A stretch of 64,000 nucleotides of DNA from Erwinia sp. SLM-02 (GTDB lineage Bacteria; Pseudomonadota; Gammaproteobacteria; Enterobacterales; Enterobacteriaceae), in assembly GCF_037450285.1 (NCBI RefSeq), contig NZ_JAQISN010000001.1, positions 2,666,001 to 2,730,000 on the forward strand. The letters run 5' to 3'. Under the pieces are notes generated by a model that saw only the letters and a program-made list of their open reading frames with translations, had not been told where the DNA came from and ran no database searches. Of the stretch, positions 1-8,604 are shown piece after piece (the first letter of the stretch is position 1; each line of letters begins with the position of its first letter). The position numbers and the translations under genes are program-made.

Positions 1-1
1 T

Positions 2-298
2 AAGCTGACTGAAATCACATCGGCATTAAATCAACAAGATCGCATTAAAAACAGGATCAGCCCGCGTCTGGGGACGCAAATTAATAGCGAATTCCCCTGC
101 CGCACCCCATTAACCATGGCGGAACTGAATGTTGCCTGGCTACTGGCAAGAAACAAGACGGTTATCACTATTTCCAGGCAGATGAACGTAAGTTATAAAA
201 CGATTCATACCCATAAAACGAATTTAATGAAAAAGCTTAACGTCGCTGATATGCCGCAGCTGATGAAGTATTTATCTGTCCAGCATCATTCCTTTTAA
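2..298 (+). CDS. LuxR-family transcriptional regulator, C-terminal part (5' end outside window)
   Basis: The reading frame is open from base 2 to a TAA at 296-298, giving 98 residues of the C-terminal end of a regulator that begins before the window. The last ~65 residues form a LuxR/GerE-type helix-turn-helix: an LTxxE start, a variable helix, then a recognition helix of the SYKTIHTHKTN type and a closing MKKLNVAD helix. This is the layout seen in FimZ-, RcsA- or EcpR-like regulators. It ends 50 bases before a fimbrial operon on the same strand, so control of that operon is a reasonable inference. The sensor or receiver half cannot be seen, so its class is unknown. Confidence 0.75.
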   Translation, partial: KLTEITSALNQQDRIKNRISPRLGTQINSEFPCRTPLTMAELNVAWLLARNKTVITISRQMNVSYKTIHTHKTNLMKKLNVADMPQLMKYLSVQHHSF

Positions 299-348
299 TT
301 GTTACACACAGCACGCCTATGGGCATCACTACGATAATGAGGATAGTT

Positions 349-912
349 ATGAAAAAGAACCAACTGTTATTATCAGCGTTAACTGCGGCATTATTAAGCA
401 GCGCGGCTATTCAACCGGTATCCGCAGCAACCACCGGTTCATTAACCGGTGAAATAGGAGTTCAGGTTATTATTGGTTCCGCCTGTACCGTCGGGAATGG
501 TGATGGTTCTACCGGAACGAATAAATGGGGCACCCTGGATTTCGGTACGTATGCCGATTTGAAATATACCATTGACGGTAGCGTGACGGGTGCTGACGGC
601 AGCGGAGCCGTGACGGTGACCTGTAGCGCAGGCTTAAGTCCAACGCTGACGCTGGATGGTGGCCTGTACGGTGACGGTACGGTGCGCAGCGTGTCATCCG
701 ACAGCGGCACCACGCGGGTCCCTTATCGCCTCTACTCCGACAGCGCGCGCACAACCGAGATTGATGTCGGCGATACCATTAGCCTTACCGCTAACGGCAC
801 CGCGCAAAATATCCCGATTTACGGTCGTATCCTGCCTTCCGATCAGGGTTCCAATACCTCACCGGCAGCGGGAACCTATGTTGATACTGTGATCGCCACT
901 CTGGCCTGGTAA
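349..912 (+). CDS. Spore coat U (SCPU) domain pilin, first subunit of an archaic chaperone-usher fimbria
   Basis: This 187-residue secreted protein is probably the major structural pilin. The start is ATG at 349 with TGAGGA five bases upstream; an in-frame ATG at 319 lacks a ribosome site. A signal peptide (MKKNQLLL, hydrophobic core, cleavage near AAT) is followed by one SCPU domain. That domain has the early Cys, the WGTLDFG motif, a second Cys in VTCSAG and the closing pattern PAAGTYVDTVIATLAW. Such domains form CsuA/B-like subunits in Acinetobacter Csu fimbriae. It is the first gene of a tightly packed operon (second pilin, chaperone, usher, two-domain tip protein). The family call is strong; major versus minor subunit is inferred from gene order. 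Confidence 0.88.
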   Translation: MKKNQLLLSALTAALLSSAAIQPVSAATTGSLTGEIGVQVIIGSACTVGNGDGSTGTNKWGTLDFGTYADLKYTIDGSVTGADGSGAVTVTCSAGLSPTLTLDGGLYGDGTVRSVSSDSGTTRVPYRLYSDSARTTEIDVGDTISLTANGTAQNIPIYGRILPSDQGSNTSPAAGTYVDTVIATLAW

Positions 913-917
913 TCAAC

Positions 918-1427
918 GTGCGACTCTGTAGCGTTCTGCTACTGGTGACAACCTGTAGCACTGCCAGCACCGTTACCGATACCTTCACCGTTTCAGCCAC
1001 CATCACCAGCGGCTGCATACTCGGGAGCTCCTCGGCCAGCAGTACCCAGTTGGGAACTGTCGATTTCGGCACCGTCGGGGATCTCAGCAGCAATGTGGAT
1101 GTGGTCAGCAGCAGCGGGGCCGGTTCGGTGGTGGTGACCTGTACGCCGGGCACTTCCATGTCGATGGCTCTCGACTACGGCCTGAACGGCGGCACCAGCA
1201 GCGCTCGCTATCTGAGTAACAGCACAAGCAGCAATAAGCTGGCATACCAGCTCTATCGGGATGCCAGCCACAGCAGCGTATGGGGGACCGGGGCACTGGC
1301 ATGGAGCATTGCCTCGTTCCCGGCAACAACCCAGACCTTCCCGGTATATGCACGACTCTTTACCTCCGGCACCGTTCCGGCCGCCGGCACCTATAACGAT
1401 ACGGTTACCGTGACTTTAACGTGGTAA
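918..1427 (+). CDS. Second SCPU-domain pilin, GTG start
   Basis: This 169-residue pilin starts with GTG at 918, five bases after the stop of the first pilin. No clear ribosome site is visible, so translation is probably coupled to the upstream gene. The leader is short, with a single Arg before the hydrophobic LLLV core. The mature part shows the SCPU layout: Cys in SGCILG, LGTVDFG, Cys in VTCTPG, a YQLYRDAS segment and the closing PAAGTYNDTVTVTLTW. It is likely a minor or adaptor subunit like CsuA or CsuB. Its stop is five bases before the chaperone ATG. The unusual start and short leader make the exact N terminus uncertain. Confidence 0.82.
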   Translation: MRLCSVLLLVTTCSTASTVTDTFTVSATITSGCILGSSSASSTQLGTVDFGTVGDLSSNVDVVSSSGAGSVVVTCTPGTSMSMALDYGLNGGTSSARYLSNSTSSNKLAYQLYRDASHSSVWGTGALAWSIASFPATTQTFPVYARLFTSGTVPAAGTYNDTVTVTLTW

Positions 1428-1432
1428 AAAAC

Positions 1433-2218
1433 ATGAAGCTCAAAACAGGGTTGTTATTTTGCGCGCTCTGGCTGACCGCGCTGTGTTCACAATTTGCTCT
1501 GGCAGCCAGCTCGGTGCTGGTATGGCCGGTGTACCAGGTTATCGAAGCTGACCAGCAGGGTTCGGCACTGTGGCTGGAAAATCGCGGCAGCTATCCCGTC
1601 AGCCTGCAGGTTCGCGTACTGGGCTGGCAGCAGCAGGATCAGCGCGACCGCTATGCCGATCAGCAGGATGTTATTGCCAGTCCGCCTTTTGCCACCGTAG
1701 AGCCGGGAAAGCGCCAGCTCATTCGCCTGATGCGCACCGTCACCGTTCCGGCCGGTCGGGAACAATCCTACCGTATCGTCATCGATGAACTGCCCGGCTC
1801 GCTGCCGAAAGAGATGCAGGAGCATGCCGGACTTCAGCTGCAGATGCGCTACCTTCTGCCGCTATTCCTTGACGGCGACGGGCTCTGGACGCAGGAGCGC
1901 ACGGACCGTAAACGCGATGCCAGCACGGCCACTCGCCCACAGCTAAGCTGGACGTTAAGCCAGCGCGAGGGAAAAACCTGGCTTACCGTGCGTAATCAGG
2001 GCGTGGTTCACGCCCGGCTGAGCAACGTCTTTTGGGGAAGCAGCAGTAAACCGGAACAGGCCTCGCTGCGGCTGGCCGAGGGCTTCCTGGGGTACGTACT
2101 GCCGGGTCAAAAGATGTCGTTCCCGCTCCCCGCAAAACGCCAGCCTTCCGGCGGGCAAACCCTCTACGCTCAGCTGGCGGATAATACAACCCCGGTGGCC
2201 ATTCAGGCCGCGAACTGA
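1433..2218 (+). CDS. Periplasmic fimbrial chaperone (PapD-like, archaic clade)
   Basis: This 261-residue protein is the periplasmic chaperone that donates a strand to the pilins and hands them to the usher. The ATG at 1433 precedes a standard signal peptide ending in FALA; a GTG at 1421 would overlap the previous stop. The mature protein has two immunoglobulin-like domains, with the N-terminal beta-strand signature VLVWPVYQVIEADQQGSALW and the phrase PPFATVEPGKRQLIRLMR around the conserved Arg and subunit-binding strand. The YLLPLF stretch begins the domain junction. The next gene starts two bases after the TGA, so chaperone and usher are co-expressed. Confidence 0.9.
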   Translation: MKLKTGLLFCALWLTALCSQFALAASSVLVWPVYQVIEADQQGSALWLENRGSYPVSLQVRVLGWQQQDQRDRYADQQDVIASPPFATVEPGKRQLIRLMRTVTVPAGREQSYRIVIDELPGSLPKEMQEHAGLQLQMRYLLPLFLDGDGLWTQERTDRKRDASTATRPQLSWTLSQREGKTWLTVRNQGVVHARLSNVFWGSSSKPEQASLRLAEGFLGYVLPGQKMSFPLPAKRQPSGGQTLYAQLADNTTPVAIQAAN

Positions 2219-2220
2219 GT

Positions 2221-4605
2221 ATGAAAAAACGCACCCCTGCCGCCCTGAAATTGACCCGGCTGACGGTGGCGATAGCAATCATCCTGATGCCGGATGCCCG
2301 CGGCCTGTATGCCGCCGAATATGATGCCATCCCCGCCGCACCGCGGGCGATGAGCAATACCGACAGCTATTCGCTCTACCTGACGCTGGTGGTGAACGGC
2401 CAGCCAGACGACCAGATCGTTCCGGTGCAGGTTCGCGGCGGGCACTATCTGGTCGAGGCCGGCGCCCTGACGCGCAACCATGTTCGTGTTGGCAACCAGA
2501 GCGGGCTGATTGACGTCACCCGACTGCCCGAGGTGAAAACCGACTATGACAGCATGCAGCAGCAGCTGGCGCTGAAAGTGCCTGACGACTGGCTGCCGCT
2601 GCAGAATATATCGGGTAAAAATCTGCTCGGCTTTACCCCTGCGCAAAGCTCTACCGGCCTGCTGTTGAACTACGACAGCTACAGCCTGCACGGTGAAAAT
2701 GGCCAGAGCTACACCGCCACGTGGCTTGAACAGCGCCTGTTCGGCAGCGCCGGCGCGCTGTCGAATACCGGAACCTGGCGCAGCTGGTGGTCGGGAAAAA
2801 GCGACGATGCCGCCGAGGGTTATCTGCGCTATGACACGCAGTGGAAGTACAACGACGAAGCCAATATGATTGCCTGGCAGGCCGGTGACGTGATCAATAA
2901 CTCGCTGACCTGGAGCAATTCAACCCGACTTGGCGGCGTGCGCGTGGCGCGTAACTTCAGCGTGCGCCCCGATCTGGTGACCTACCCGCTGATTAACTGG
3001 TCAGGCAACGCCGCCCTGCCCGGCACCGTCGATCTGTTTATTAACGGCTACAAGGCCAGCAGCAGCAGTGTTAACGCCGGGCCATTCACCCTCACCAACG
3101 TGCCTTATATTAACGGCGCCGGGGAAGCCACGGTGGTCACCACCGATGCGCTGGGCCGTCAGGTTTCCACCAGCGTGCCGTTCTATGTCTCCAACCAGCT
3201 GCTGCGCGAGGGGCTGAGTGATTTCGATTTCACGGCGGGTGCTCTGCGGCAGAACTACGGCATCCGCAGCGCGGACTACGGCGATGCGGCGGCCAGCGGC
3301 ATCTGGCGCTACGGCCTGAACAACAGTTTCACCCTGTCTCTGCATGCGGAGGGCCGCCCGGGGCTTCAACTGGGCGGTATCGGGGGGGATGTGGCGGTTG
3401 GCCGCTGGGGCACGCTGAGCAGCGCGGTCAGCCAGAGCCGGGCGGACGAAAACGGCGCCCAGTACGTTGTCGGCTACTCCTGGTACTCTTCCTCGTTTGG
3501 CCTGGCGATGCAGCACCTGCAGCGCACTGAAAACTACAGCGATATCAGCACCTGGGACACCGCCACCCAGCTCAGTCGTCAGGCGGATCAGGCCACGCTG
3601 AGCTTTGCGCCACTGGGCGCGGGCGGCGGCACCGTGGGCCTTGGCTATTTCGATATTCGCGCCAGCGATAACAGCCGCACCCGGCTGGCTAACCTGTCAT
3701 GGAGCCGCAGTCTGTGGGGCTCAAGCAGCCTTTATCTGGCGCTGAATAAAACGCTGGGCGAACAGGGCTATAACGCCCAGGTACAGGTGATCGTACCGCT
3801 CGATTCGGGGGCCAGCCTCAGCACCGGCGTTCAGCGCAGCACCAACGGCGACTACAGCGAGCGAGTGAACTTCAATCGCAGCGCGCCGGTCAGCGGCGGC
3901 CTGGGATGGAACCTGGCCTATGCCAACGGCAGCAGCGATTACTACCAGGCCGATGCCAGCTGGAAGTTCAGCCAGGCCACGCTGAGCGGCGGCGTCTACG
4001 GGGAATCAAACAATAACAGCCAGTGGGCCGATCTCAGCGGTTCACTTATCTGGATGGATAACGCGCTGTTTGCCACCAATAAAGTCAACGATGCCTTCAT
4101 TCTGGTCAGCACCGACGGCTATCCCGACGTGCCGGTGACCTTTGAAAATCAGCTGACCGGTAAAACCGACGATCGCGGCCACTTACTGATCCCCTGGGTC
4201 AGCGCCTGGTATCCGTCGAAAGTGGCTATCGATCCGCTGGATCTGCCGCTGGATACGTCGATTCCACAGATTGAGTCACGCGTGGCGGTACGGGAAGGCA
4301 GCGGAACGCTGGTGAAATTCCCGGTGACGACGGTACGTTCAGCCAGCCTGACGCTGCTCGACGGACAACGGCAGCCGCTGCCAGTGGGTACACCGGTGAC
4401 GGAAACCCACAGCGGGCAAACCACCATGGTCGGCTACGGCGGCAAAGTCTGGCTCAGCGGTCTGGCGGCCAGCAATGAGATCGTCGTTCAGCGGCCTCAG
4501 GGAAGCTGCCGTCACGGATTTACGATAGATGCGGCGGGAAAAACCGCCCCCCTGTTTGCCACCTTTGTCTGCCCGGACATTTCTTCAGCGGAAAAACAGC
4601 CATGA
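2221..4605 (+). CDS. Outer-membrane fimbrial usher (CsuD-like)
   Basis: This 794-residue usher threads folded subunits through the outer membrane. A signal sequence ends near GLYAAEYD. It is followed by an N-terminal binding domain, a long beta-barrel region rich in alternating aromatic and polar residues (about 140-640), the plug phrase PGTVDLFINGYKASSSSVNAG with LTNVPYINGAGEATVVTTDALG, and C-terminal domains with a Cys pair near GSCRHGFT and FVCPD. The length suits archaic (sigma) ushers, which are shorter than FimD (about 880 residues). Its stop overlaps the next start by four bases (ATGA), as expected in a coupled secretion operon. Confidence 0.93.
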   Translation: MKKRTPAALKLTRLTVAIAIILMPDARGLYAAEYDAIPAAPRAMSNTDSYSLYLTLVVNGQPDDQIVPVQVRGGHYLVEAGALTRNHVRVGNQSGLIDVTRLPEVKTDYDSMQQQLALKVPDDWLPLQNISGKNLLGFTPAQSSTGLLLNYDSYSLHGENGQSYTATWLEQRLFGSAGALSNTGTWRSWWSGKSDDAAEGYLRYDTQWKYNDEANMIAWQAGDVINNSLTWSNSTRLGGVRVARNFSVRPDLVTYPLINWSGNAALPGTVDLFINGYKASSSSVNAGPFTLTNVPYINGAGEATVVTTDALGRQVSTSVPFYVSNQLLREGLSDFDFTAGALRQNYGIRSADYGDAAASGIWRYGLNNSFTLSLHAEGRPGLQLGGIGGDVAVGRWGTLSSAVSQSRADENGAQYVVGYSWYSSSFGLAMQHLQRTENYSDISTWDTATQLSRQADQATLSFAPLGAGGGTVGLGYFDIRASDNSRTRLANLSWSRSLWGSSSLYLALNKTLGEQGYNAQVQVIVPLDSGASLSTGVQRSTNGDYSERVNFNRSAPVSGGLGWNLAYANGSSDYYQADASWKFSQATLSGGVYGESNNNSQWADLSGSLIWMDNALFATNKVNDAFILVSTDGYPDVPVTFENQLTGKTDDRGHLLIPWVSAWYPSKVAIDPLDLPLDTSIPQIESRVAVREGSGTLVKFPVTTVRSASLTLLDGQRQPLPVGTPVTETHSGQTTMVGYGGKVWLSGLAASNEIVVQRPQGSCRHGFTIDAAGKTAPLFATFVCPDISSAEKQP

Positions 4606-5552
4606 AAATGCACCCGATCCTGCGCCTTGTGCTTGCCGGCCTGCTTTTGCTGATAAGCGCTCAGAGCTATGCGGCCTGCAGCGCTTCATCAAGCACCTCG
4701 ACCTTTGGCGGCATCAGCGCCTTTACCTTTGCCAGCAGCGCGCAAACCATTACCACCGGCAGCGGCTTCGCCTGCACCAGCGGCAGCCTGGTTTCACTGC
4801 TGGCGGAGAATACCGTTACCGCCACCATTAGCAGCTCGCAGCACCCGGTTGGGACATCGCCGCAGCTGTACAGCGCCACCGGTGCTTCGATCCCCTATTC
4901 GTTGTGTAAAGATGCCGCCTGCGGGACCACCTATAACGTTGGCAGCACCATTACCTGGACCGAACGTTCGCTGCTGGGCCTGCTTGGTCTGTTTAATGCC
5001 CCGGACAGCACGCTGCCGCTGTATCTGAGGTCGAGCGCCGGGATCAACATTCCGGCGGGGGTGTACACCGACACGTTGACGATAAACTGGCATTACAGTA
5101 TCTGTTTTCTTGGCGTGCTGGGCCTGTGCGCCTACACCACCGGTGATGCCACCTCAACCATCACCGTGACGGTGACGGTGATTAATGACTGCTACATCGA
5201 CAGCGCCCCGGATGTGGAATTTGCTTCCGCCGCGCTGCCGTCCGAGTTTAAAACCGTCAGCAGCGCACTGAGCGTTCGCTGCACGCTGAATGCCAGCTAC
5301 AGCGTCAATCTGGCCAGCGCCACTCCCACCAGCGGTGACTGGCGTCAGATGGTCAGCACCAGCGGAAATAACTATTTGCAGTACCAGCTTTATCAGGCTG
5401 GAGGGGCGGCCTGGACCAGCACCAATAATCTCAGCCAGACCGGCAGCGGCACATCGCAAACCATCAACTATACGGCGACGATTAACCCAACCCAGGCCAG
5501 CCCGCCGGCGGGATCCTACAGCGATGTGGTCACCGTCACGGTGACCTATTGA
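4602..5552 (+). CDS. Two-domain SCPU protein, probable fimbrial tip adhesin (CsuE-like)
   Basis: This 316-residue exported protein carries two SCPU-like halves, unlike the single-domain pilins upstream. The signal peptide ends in SYAACSAS. Residues ~24-165 form a first domain ending in PAGVYTDTLTINWHYS, and residues ~190-316 form a second domain ending in PPAGSYSDVVTVTVTY with Cys in NDCYID and VRCTLN. A two-domain last gene after the usher is the layout of CsuE, the tip subunit that binds surfaces through hydrophobic loops. The segment LLGLLGLFNAP and FLGVLGLCAY are notably hydrophobic and could be such loops; this is inference. Start ATG at 4602 overlaps the usher stop. Confidence 0.85.
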   Translation: MKMHPILRLVLAGLLLLISAQSYAACSASSSTSTFGGISAFTFASSAQTITTGSGFACTSGSLVSLLAENTVTATISSSQHPVGTSPQLYSATGASIPYSLCKDAACGTTYNVGSTITWTERSLLGLLGLFNAPDSTLPLYLRSSAGINIPAGVYTDTLTINWHYSICFLGVLGLCAYTTGDATSTITVTVTVINDCYIDSAPDVEFASAALPSEFKTVSSALSVRCTLNASYSVNLASATPTSGDWRQMVSTSGNNYLQYQLYQAGGAAWTSTNNLSQTGSGTSQTINYTATINPTQASPPAGSYSDVVTVTVTY

Positions 5553-5579
5553 GGAATATGCGCGTTCAGGGGAGTCGCA

Positions 5580-6158
5580 TTAAAGGTGGAGCCAGCCCGC
5601 AATCAGCGCGTGCTGGAGCAGCGTGACGGTTTTACCGTCTTTAATACGCCCGTCTTTGATCATCGCCCAGGCGTCGGGGAAAGGGATTTCCATCACGTCG
5701 ATATCTTCATCCTCAACGCCGCCCCCGGCATTGTCGCGCTGGGATTCACTGTATTGTGCCGCGAAGAAATGGATAAGCTCCGTGACGCCTCCGGGTGACA
5801 TAAACAGCTCAAACAGCTTTTCGACTTCGCCGACTGCGTAGCCGGTTTCTTCAATGGCTTCTTTTCGGATGCAGTCCTCGGGGGAGTCGTTATCCAGCAG
5901 CCCGGCGCAGGTTTCAACCAGCATGCCGTCGGGATTACCGTTCACCCAGGTCGCAATTCGGAACTGGCGGGTCAGCACTACGCTGTTTTTCTCACGGTTG
6001 TAGAGCAGGATCGTCGCACCGTTGCCGCGATCGTAAACTTCGCGCTTATGGCGGATCACCGCGCCGTCTTTTGCGGTCAAATCGTAGGTAAAATTACGCA
6101 GGACGAACCAGTTTTCTGACAGGATTTTGTTTTTGATAATGTCGATCTTGGCTGACAT
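5580..6158 (-). CDS. nudK: GDP-mannose pyrophosphatase NudK
   Basis: This 192-residue Nudix hydrolase splits GDP-mannose into mannose 1-phosphate and GMP and can act on related nucleotide sugars. The Nudix region lies around residues 85-110 with the core KEAIEETGY, Lys replacing the first Arg of the general motif, as I recall for E. coli NudK. The start at 6158 (MSAKIDIIKNK) has GGAG ten bases upstream and matches the E. coli length of 191. A longer frame adds 12 unconserved residues. It ends 27 bases from the fimbrial operon on the opposite strand. In E. coli it also lies near narQ and acrD, which supports the identification. Confidence 0.93.
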   Translation of the reverse strand: MSAKIDIIKNKILSENWFVLRNFTYDLTAKDGAVIRHKREVYDRGNGATILLYNREKNSVVLTRQFRIATWVNGNPDGMLVETCAGLLDNDSPEDCIRKEAIEETGYAVGEVEKLFELFMSPGGVTELIHFFAAQYSESQRDNAGGGVEDEDIDVMEIPFPDAWAMIKDGRIKDGKTVTLLQHALIAGWLHL

Positions 6159-6268
6159 ACAGGCTCCGTGAAGGTATCGGGAGCCTGTCATCATAGAACG
6201 GGTACGGAGGGAAAACTATCTGAAACGCCGACCGGGCTAAAATCGGCACCGGCCGGGAAACAACGGAA

Positions 6269-7735
6269 TTACTTCATCAATTTTTCCGCTGCGGAATGCT
6301 GCTCTTCTGACAGAGACTGGGCGCGCTTGCGCACGAAGAACCAGCCTGCGGTCAGCCAGATGGCAATCAGCGGAATCGACGCGATGGTGTAGGTCCCGTT
6401 CGGGTAGTCGAACGCCATCAGCACCAGCACGCTGAGCAGGAACAGCAGCGTCAGCCAGGACGTGAACGGCGCACCCGGCAGCTTGAAGCTGACGTCATCC
6501 GCTTTACCTTCCTTGATGGCTTTGCGCAGGCGCATCTGACAGACCACGATAAAGGCCCAGGAGGAGATAATCCCCAGCGCCGCTACGTTCAGCACGATCT
6601 CAAACACGCTGGCAGGAACGATGTAGTTCAGGTACACGCCAACGATGTAAACGCAGACGGTCACCAGGATACCGGCATACGGCACCTGAGAACGGCTCAT
6701 TTTAGACAGGAACTGCGGCGCAGAACCGCCCATCGACATGGAGCGCAGAATACGGCCGGTAGCGTACAGGCCCGAGTTCAGGCTCGACAGCGCGGCGGTC
6801 AGGACCACGATGTTCATGATGCTGCCTACGTAAGGCACGCCCAGCTTGCTGAAGAAGGTCACGAACGGGCTCTGCCCTGCCTGATAGGCATTCCACGGCA
6901 GCAGCAGCACCAGCAGCACGACGGAGCCCACGTAGAACAGGCCGATACGCCAGATCACGCTGTTGATGGCTTTAGGCAGCATGGTTTTCGGGTCTTTACA
7001 TTCCCCTGCTGCGGTGCCCACCAGCTCGATAGAGGCGAAGGCAAAGACCACACCCTGCACCAGCACCAGCGCCGGCATCAGGCCGTTAGGGAACATCCCG
7101 CCGTTGTCGGTGATCAGGTGGAAACCGGTCGCGTTGCCGTCCAGCGGCTTGCCGCTGCCGAGGAACACCACGCCCACCACCAGGAAGATGGCAATCGCCA
7201 GGACTTTAATCAGCGCAAACCAGAATTCCATTTCAGCGAACCAGCGAACGCCGATCATGTTCATGGTGCCCACGATGGCCAGTGCGCCAAGAGCAAAGAC
7301 CCACTGCGGCACATCACCGAACGCGCCCCAGTAGTGCATGTAAAGGGCCACGGCGGTGATATCGACGATACCGGTCATGGCCCAGTTAACGAAGTACATC
7401 CAGCCGGCGACATAGGACGCTTTTTCGCCAAGGAATTCGCGGGAGTAAGAAACGAAGCTGCCGCTCGACGGGCGGTGTAATACCAGCTCACCCAGGGCGC
7501 GTAAAATGAAGAAGGAGAAGATACCACAGACTAAATAAACGATGGCCAGCGCGGGACCGGCGGCCTGTAAACGTGCGCCGGCGCCGAGAAACAGGCCCGT
7601 ACCGATCGCACCACCGATAGCAATCATCTGAACGTGACGATTGTCCATCGCCTTGTTATAACCCGAATCCTGCGAATTTAACCAACGTCTTTTGGCGGCG
7701 CGCTTTTCTGCGCCCGATACTTTATCAGCTTTCAT
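6269..7735 (-). CDS. ansP: L-asparagine permease AnsP
   Basis: This 488-residue inner-membrane carrier of the APC family imports L-asparagine with protons. Twelve hydrophobic segments are visible. The first begins with the family signature MIAIGGAIGTGLFLGAG, followed by HRPSSGSFVSYSREFLGEKA and, later, FASIELVGTAAGECKDP. Near identity to E. coli AnsP runs from KRRWLNS to the last transmembrane pair; only the hydrophilic ends differ. The start at 7735 (MKADKV) has AGGACA at proper spacing; an upstream GTG at 7759 does not. It stands alone between nudK and a DUF1471 gene. In E. coli this slot holds aegA, so ansP is a local replacement here. Confidence 0.93.
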   Translation of the reverse strand: MKADKVSGAEKRAAKRRWLNSQDSGYNKAMDNRHVQMIAIGGAIGTGLFLGAGARLQAAGPALAIVYLVCGIFSFFILRALGELVLHRPSSGSFVSYSREFLGEKASYVAGWMYFVNWAMTGIVDITAVALYMHYWGAFGDVPQWVFALGALAIVGTMNMIGVRWFAEMEFWFALIKVLAIAIFLVVGVVFLGSGKPLDGNATGFHLITDNGGMFPNGLMPALVLVQGVVFAFASIELVGTAAGECKDPKTMLPKAINSVIWRIGLFYVGSVVLLVLLLPWNAYQAGQSPFVTFFSKLGVPYVGSIMNIVVLTAALSSLNSGLYATGRILRSMSMGGSAPQFLSKMSRSQVPYAGILVTVCVYIVGVYLNYIVPASVFEIVLNVAALGIISSWAFIVVCQMRLRKAIKEGKADDVSFKLPGAPFTSWLTLLFLLSVLVLMAFDYPNGTYTIASIPLIAIWLTAGWFFVRKRAQSLSEEQHSAAEKLMK

Positions 7736-7979
7736 TTTCTGTCCTATTGTCCTGTCCACAAGTGATGCGGTTACCCGTCCTGGTATCCTGTTATTTTTTT
7801 ATGCACCGACCAAACGATTGCGTCGGTTGCCGCAACTTTGATACTTACCCGGTGAACTGTAGTTATATTTAAAGACACTCGGGAAATTGTGGCGATGCAT
7901 CCTAACCGTTCTGTCAGAACGACGCAAAAAATCCGCGGACGAAATCGTGAGGTTTTGTAATTTTTGTCGAGTGGCGCAT

Positions 7980-8007
7980 AAAAAAACCGGTCACAATTTG
8001 CGACCGG
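7980..8007 (-). terminator. Rho-independent terminator for the DUF1471 gene
   Basis: A perfect 6-bp stem (CCGGTC at 7987-7992 with GACCGG at 8002-8007) and a 9-base loop are followed on the minus strand by seven Ts (7980-7986 read as A on the plus strand). It lies 77 bases past the stop of the DUF1471 gene. Confidence 0.8.
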
Positions 8008-8023
8008 CTAGTGATGGCACTAA

Positions 8024-8062
8024 GGACTACACAGGGACTACACAGGGACTACACAGGGACAG
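8024..8062. repeat. Short tandem repeat, 11-base unit, three copies plus a partial
   Basis: The unit GGACTACACAG occurs at 8024-8034, 8035-8045 and 8046-8056, perfectly in phase, followed by GGACAG. It lies between the stop codon of the DUF1471 gene and its terminator, so it would be transcribed into that mRNA's 3' end. No coding role is apparent. Confidence 0.9.
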
Positions 8063-8083
8063 GGTTGCTACAGGGTAAAAATA

Positions 8084-8359
8084 TTAACGATAAATCTCTG
8101 CGGTACCGCTCCACAGGCTGGAGTCACCCGGGGTATCAGCACGAACGACGCGATAGTGGCTGGCTCCAAGCTCCTCCGCTTTTTTTGCCAGCTGATGGGT
8201 TGCATCATCCAGCGAACCGCGGACACCGGAAACGGAAACGCTACCGATACTTTGCATATTCATGGCCTGGCTACCGTCAACCGGTGTGGCAGCCAGCGTA
8301 GAGAACGAGGTCGCAGCTAATAAGGTCGCCGCGATCAGTGCGGGTAATGTCTTGTTCAT
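8084..8359 (-). CDS. DUF1471 (YhcN/BhsA/McbA-like) small periplasmic stress protein
   Basis: This 91-residue precursor has a clear signal peptide (MNKTLPALIAATLLAATSFS, cleaved near LAA) and a mature DUF1471 domain of about 70 residues. The family pattern runs from IGSVSVSGVRGSLDDA through ELGASHYRVVRA to the terminal GTAEIYR. Such proteins are secreted, respond to acid, peroxide, copper or envelope stress, and affect biofilm formation. Which paralogue this is cannot be decided. GAGGAG lies upstream of the ATG at 8359; an earlier in-frame ATG would give an implausible leader. It is a single gene, divergent from narQ, with its own terminator. Confidence 0.88.
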   Translation of the reverse strand: MNKTLPALIAATLLAATSFSTLAATPVDGSQAMNMQSIGSVSVSGVRGSLDDATHQLAKKAEELGASHYRVVRADTPGDSSLWSGTAEIYR

Positions 8360-8604
8360 TATGGTGCTCCTCAAACTGTACGGGTTAGTTACGGGATTTA
8401 TTATTACCAATACAATGAAAAGCAGAGTGAGGCGTGGGTAAAAGCATTAAAGCATTGTCAGCGCTGCGTAGCCTTACGCCAGCTAGTGTCAGGGAATGTA
8501 CCGGAATAAGACGGATGTAACAGAAAATGCACCCCACACCCGGCTGACTTCAGATACCGCAGCGCTTTGGGTACAATACCCTTATTCAGATTAAGGACAA
8601 CCGC

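Larger units (their letters stand above)
7736..8083. other. Intergenic region upstream of ansP and downstream of the DUF1471 gene
   Basis: No gene is supported here. The left part must carry the ansP promoter on the minus strand, and its sequence is AT-rich near 7790-7880. The right part holds the DUF1471 terminator (7980-8007) and an 11-base tandem repeat (8024-8062). Confidence 0.6.
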
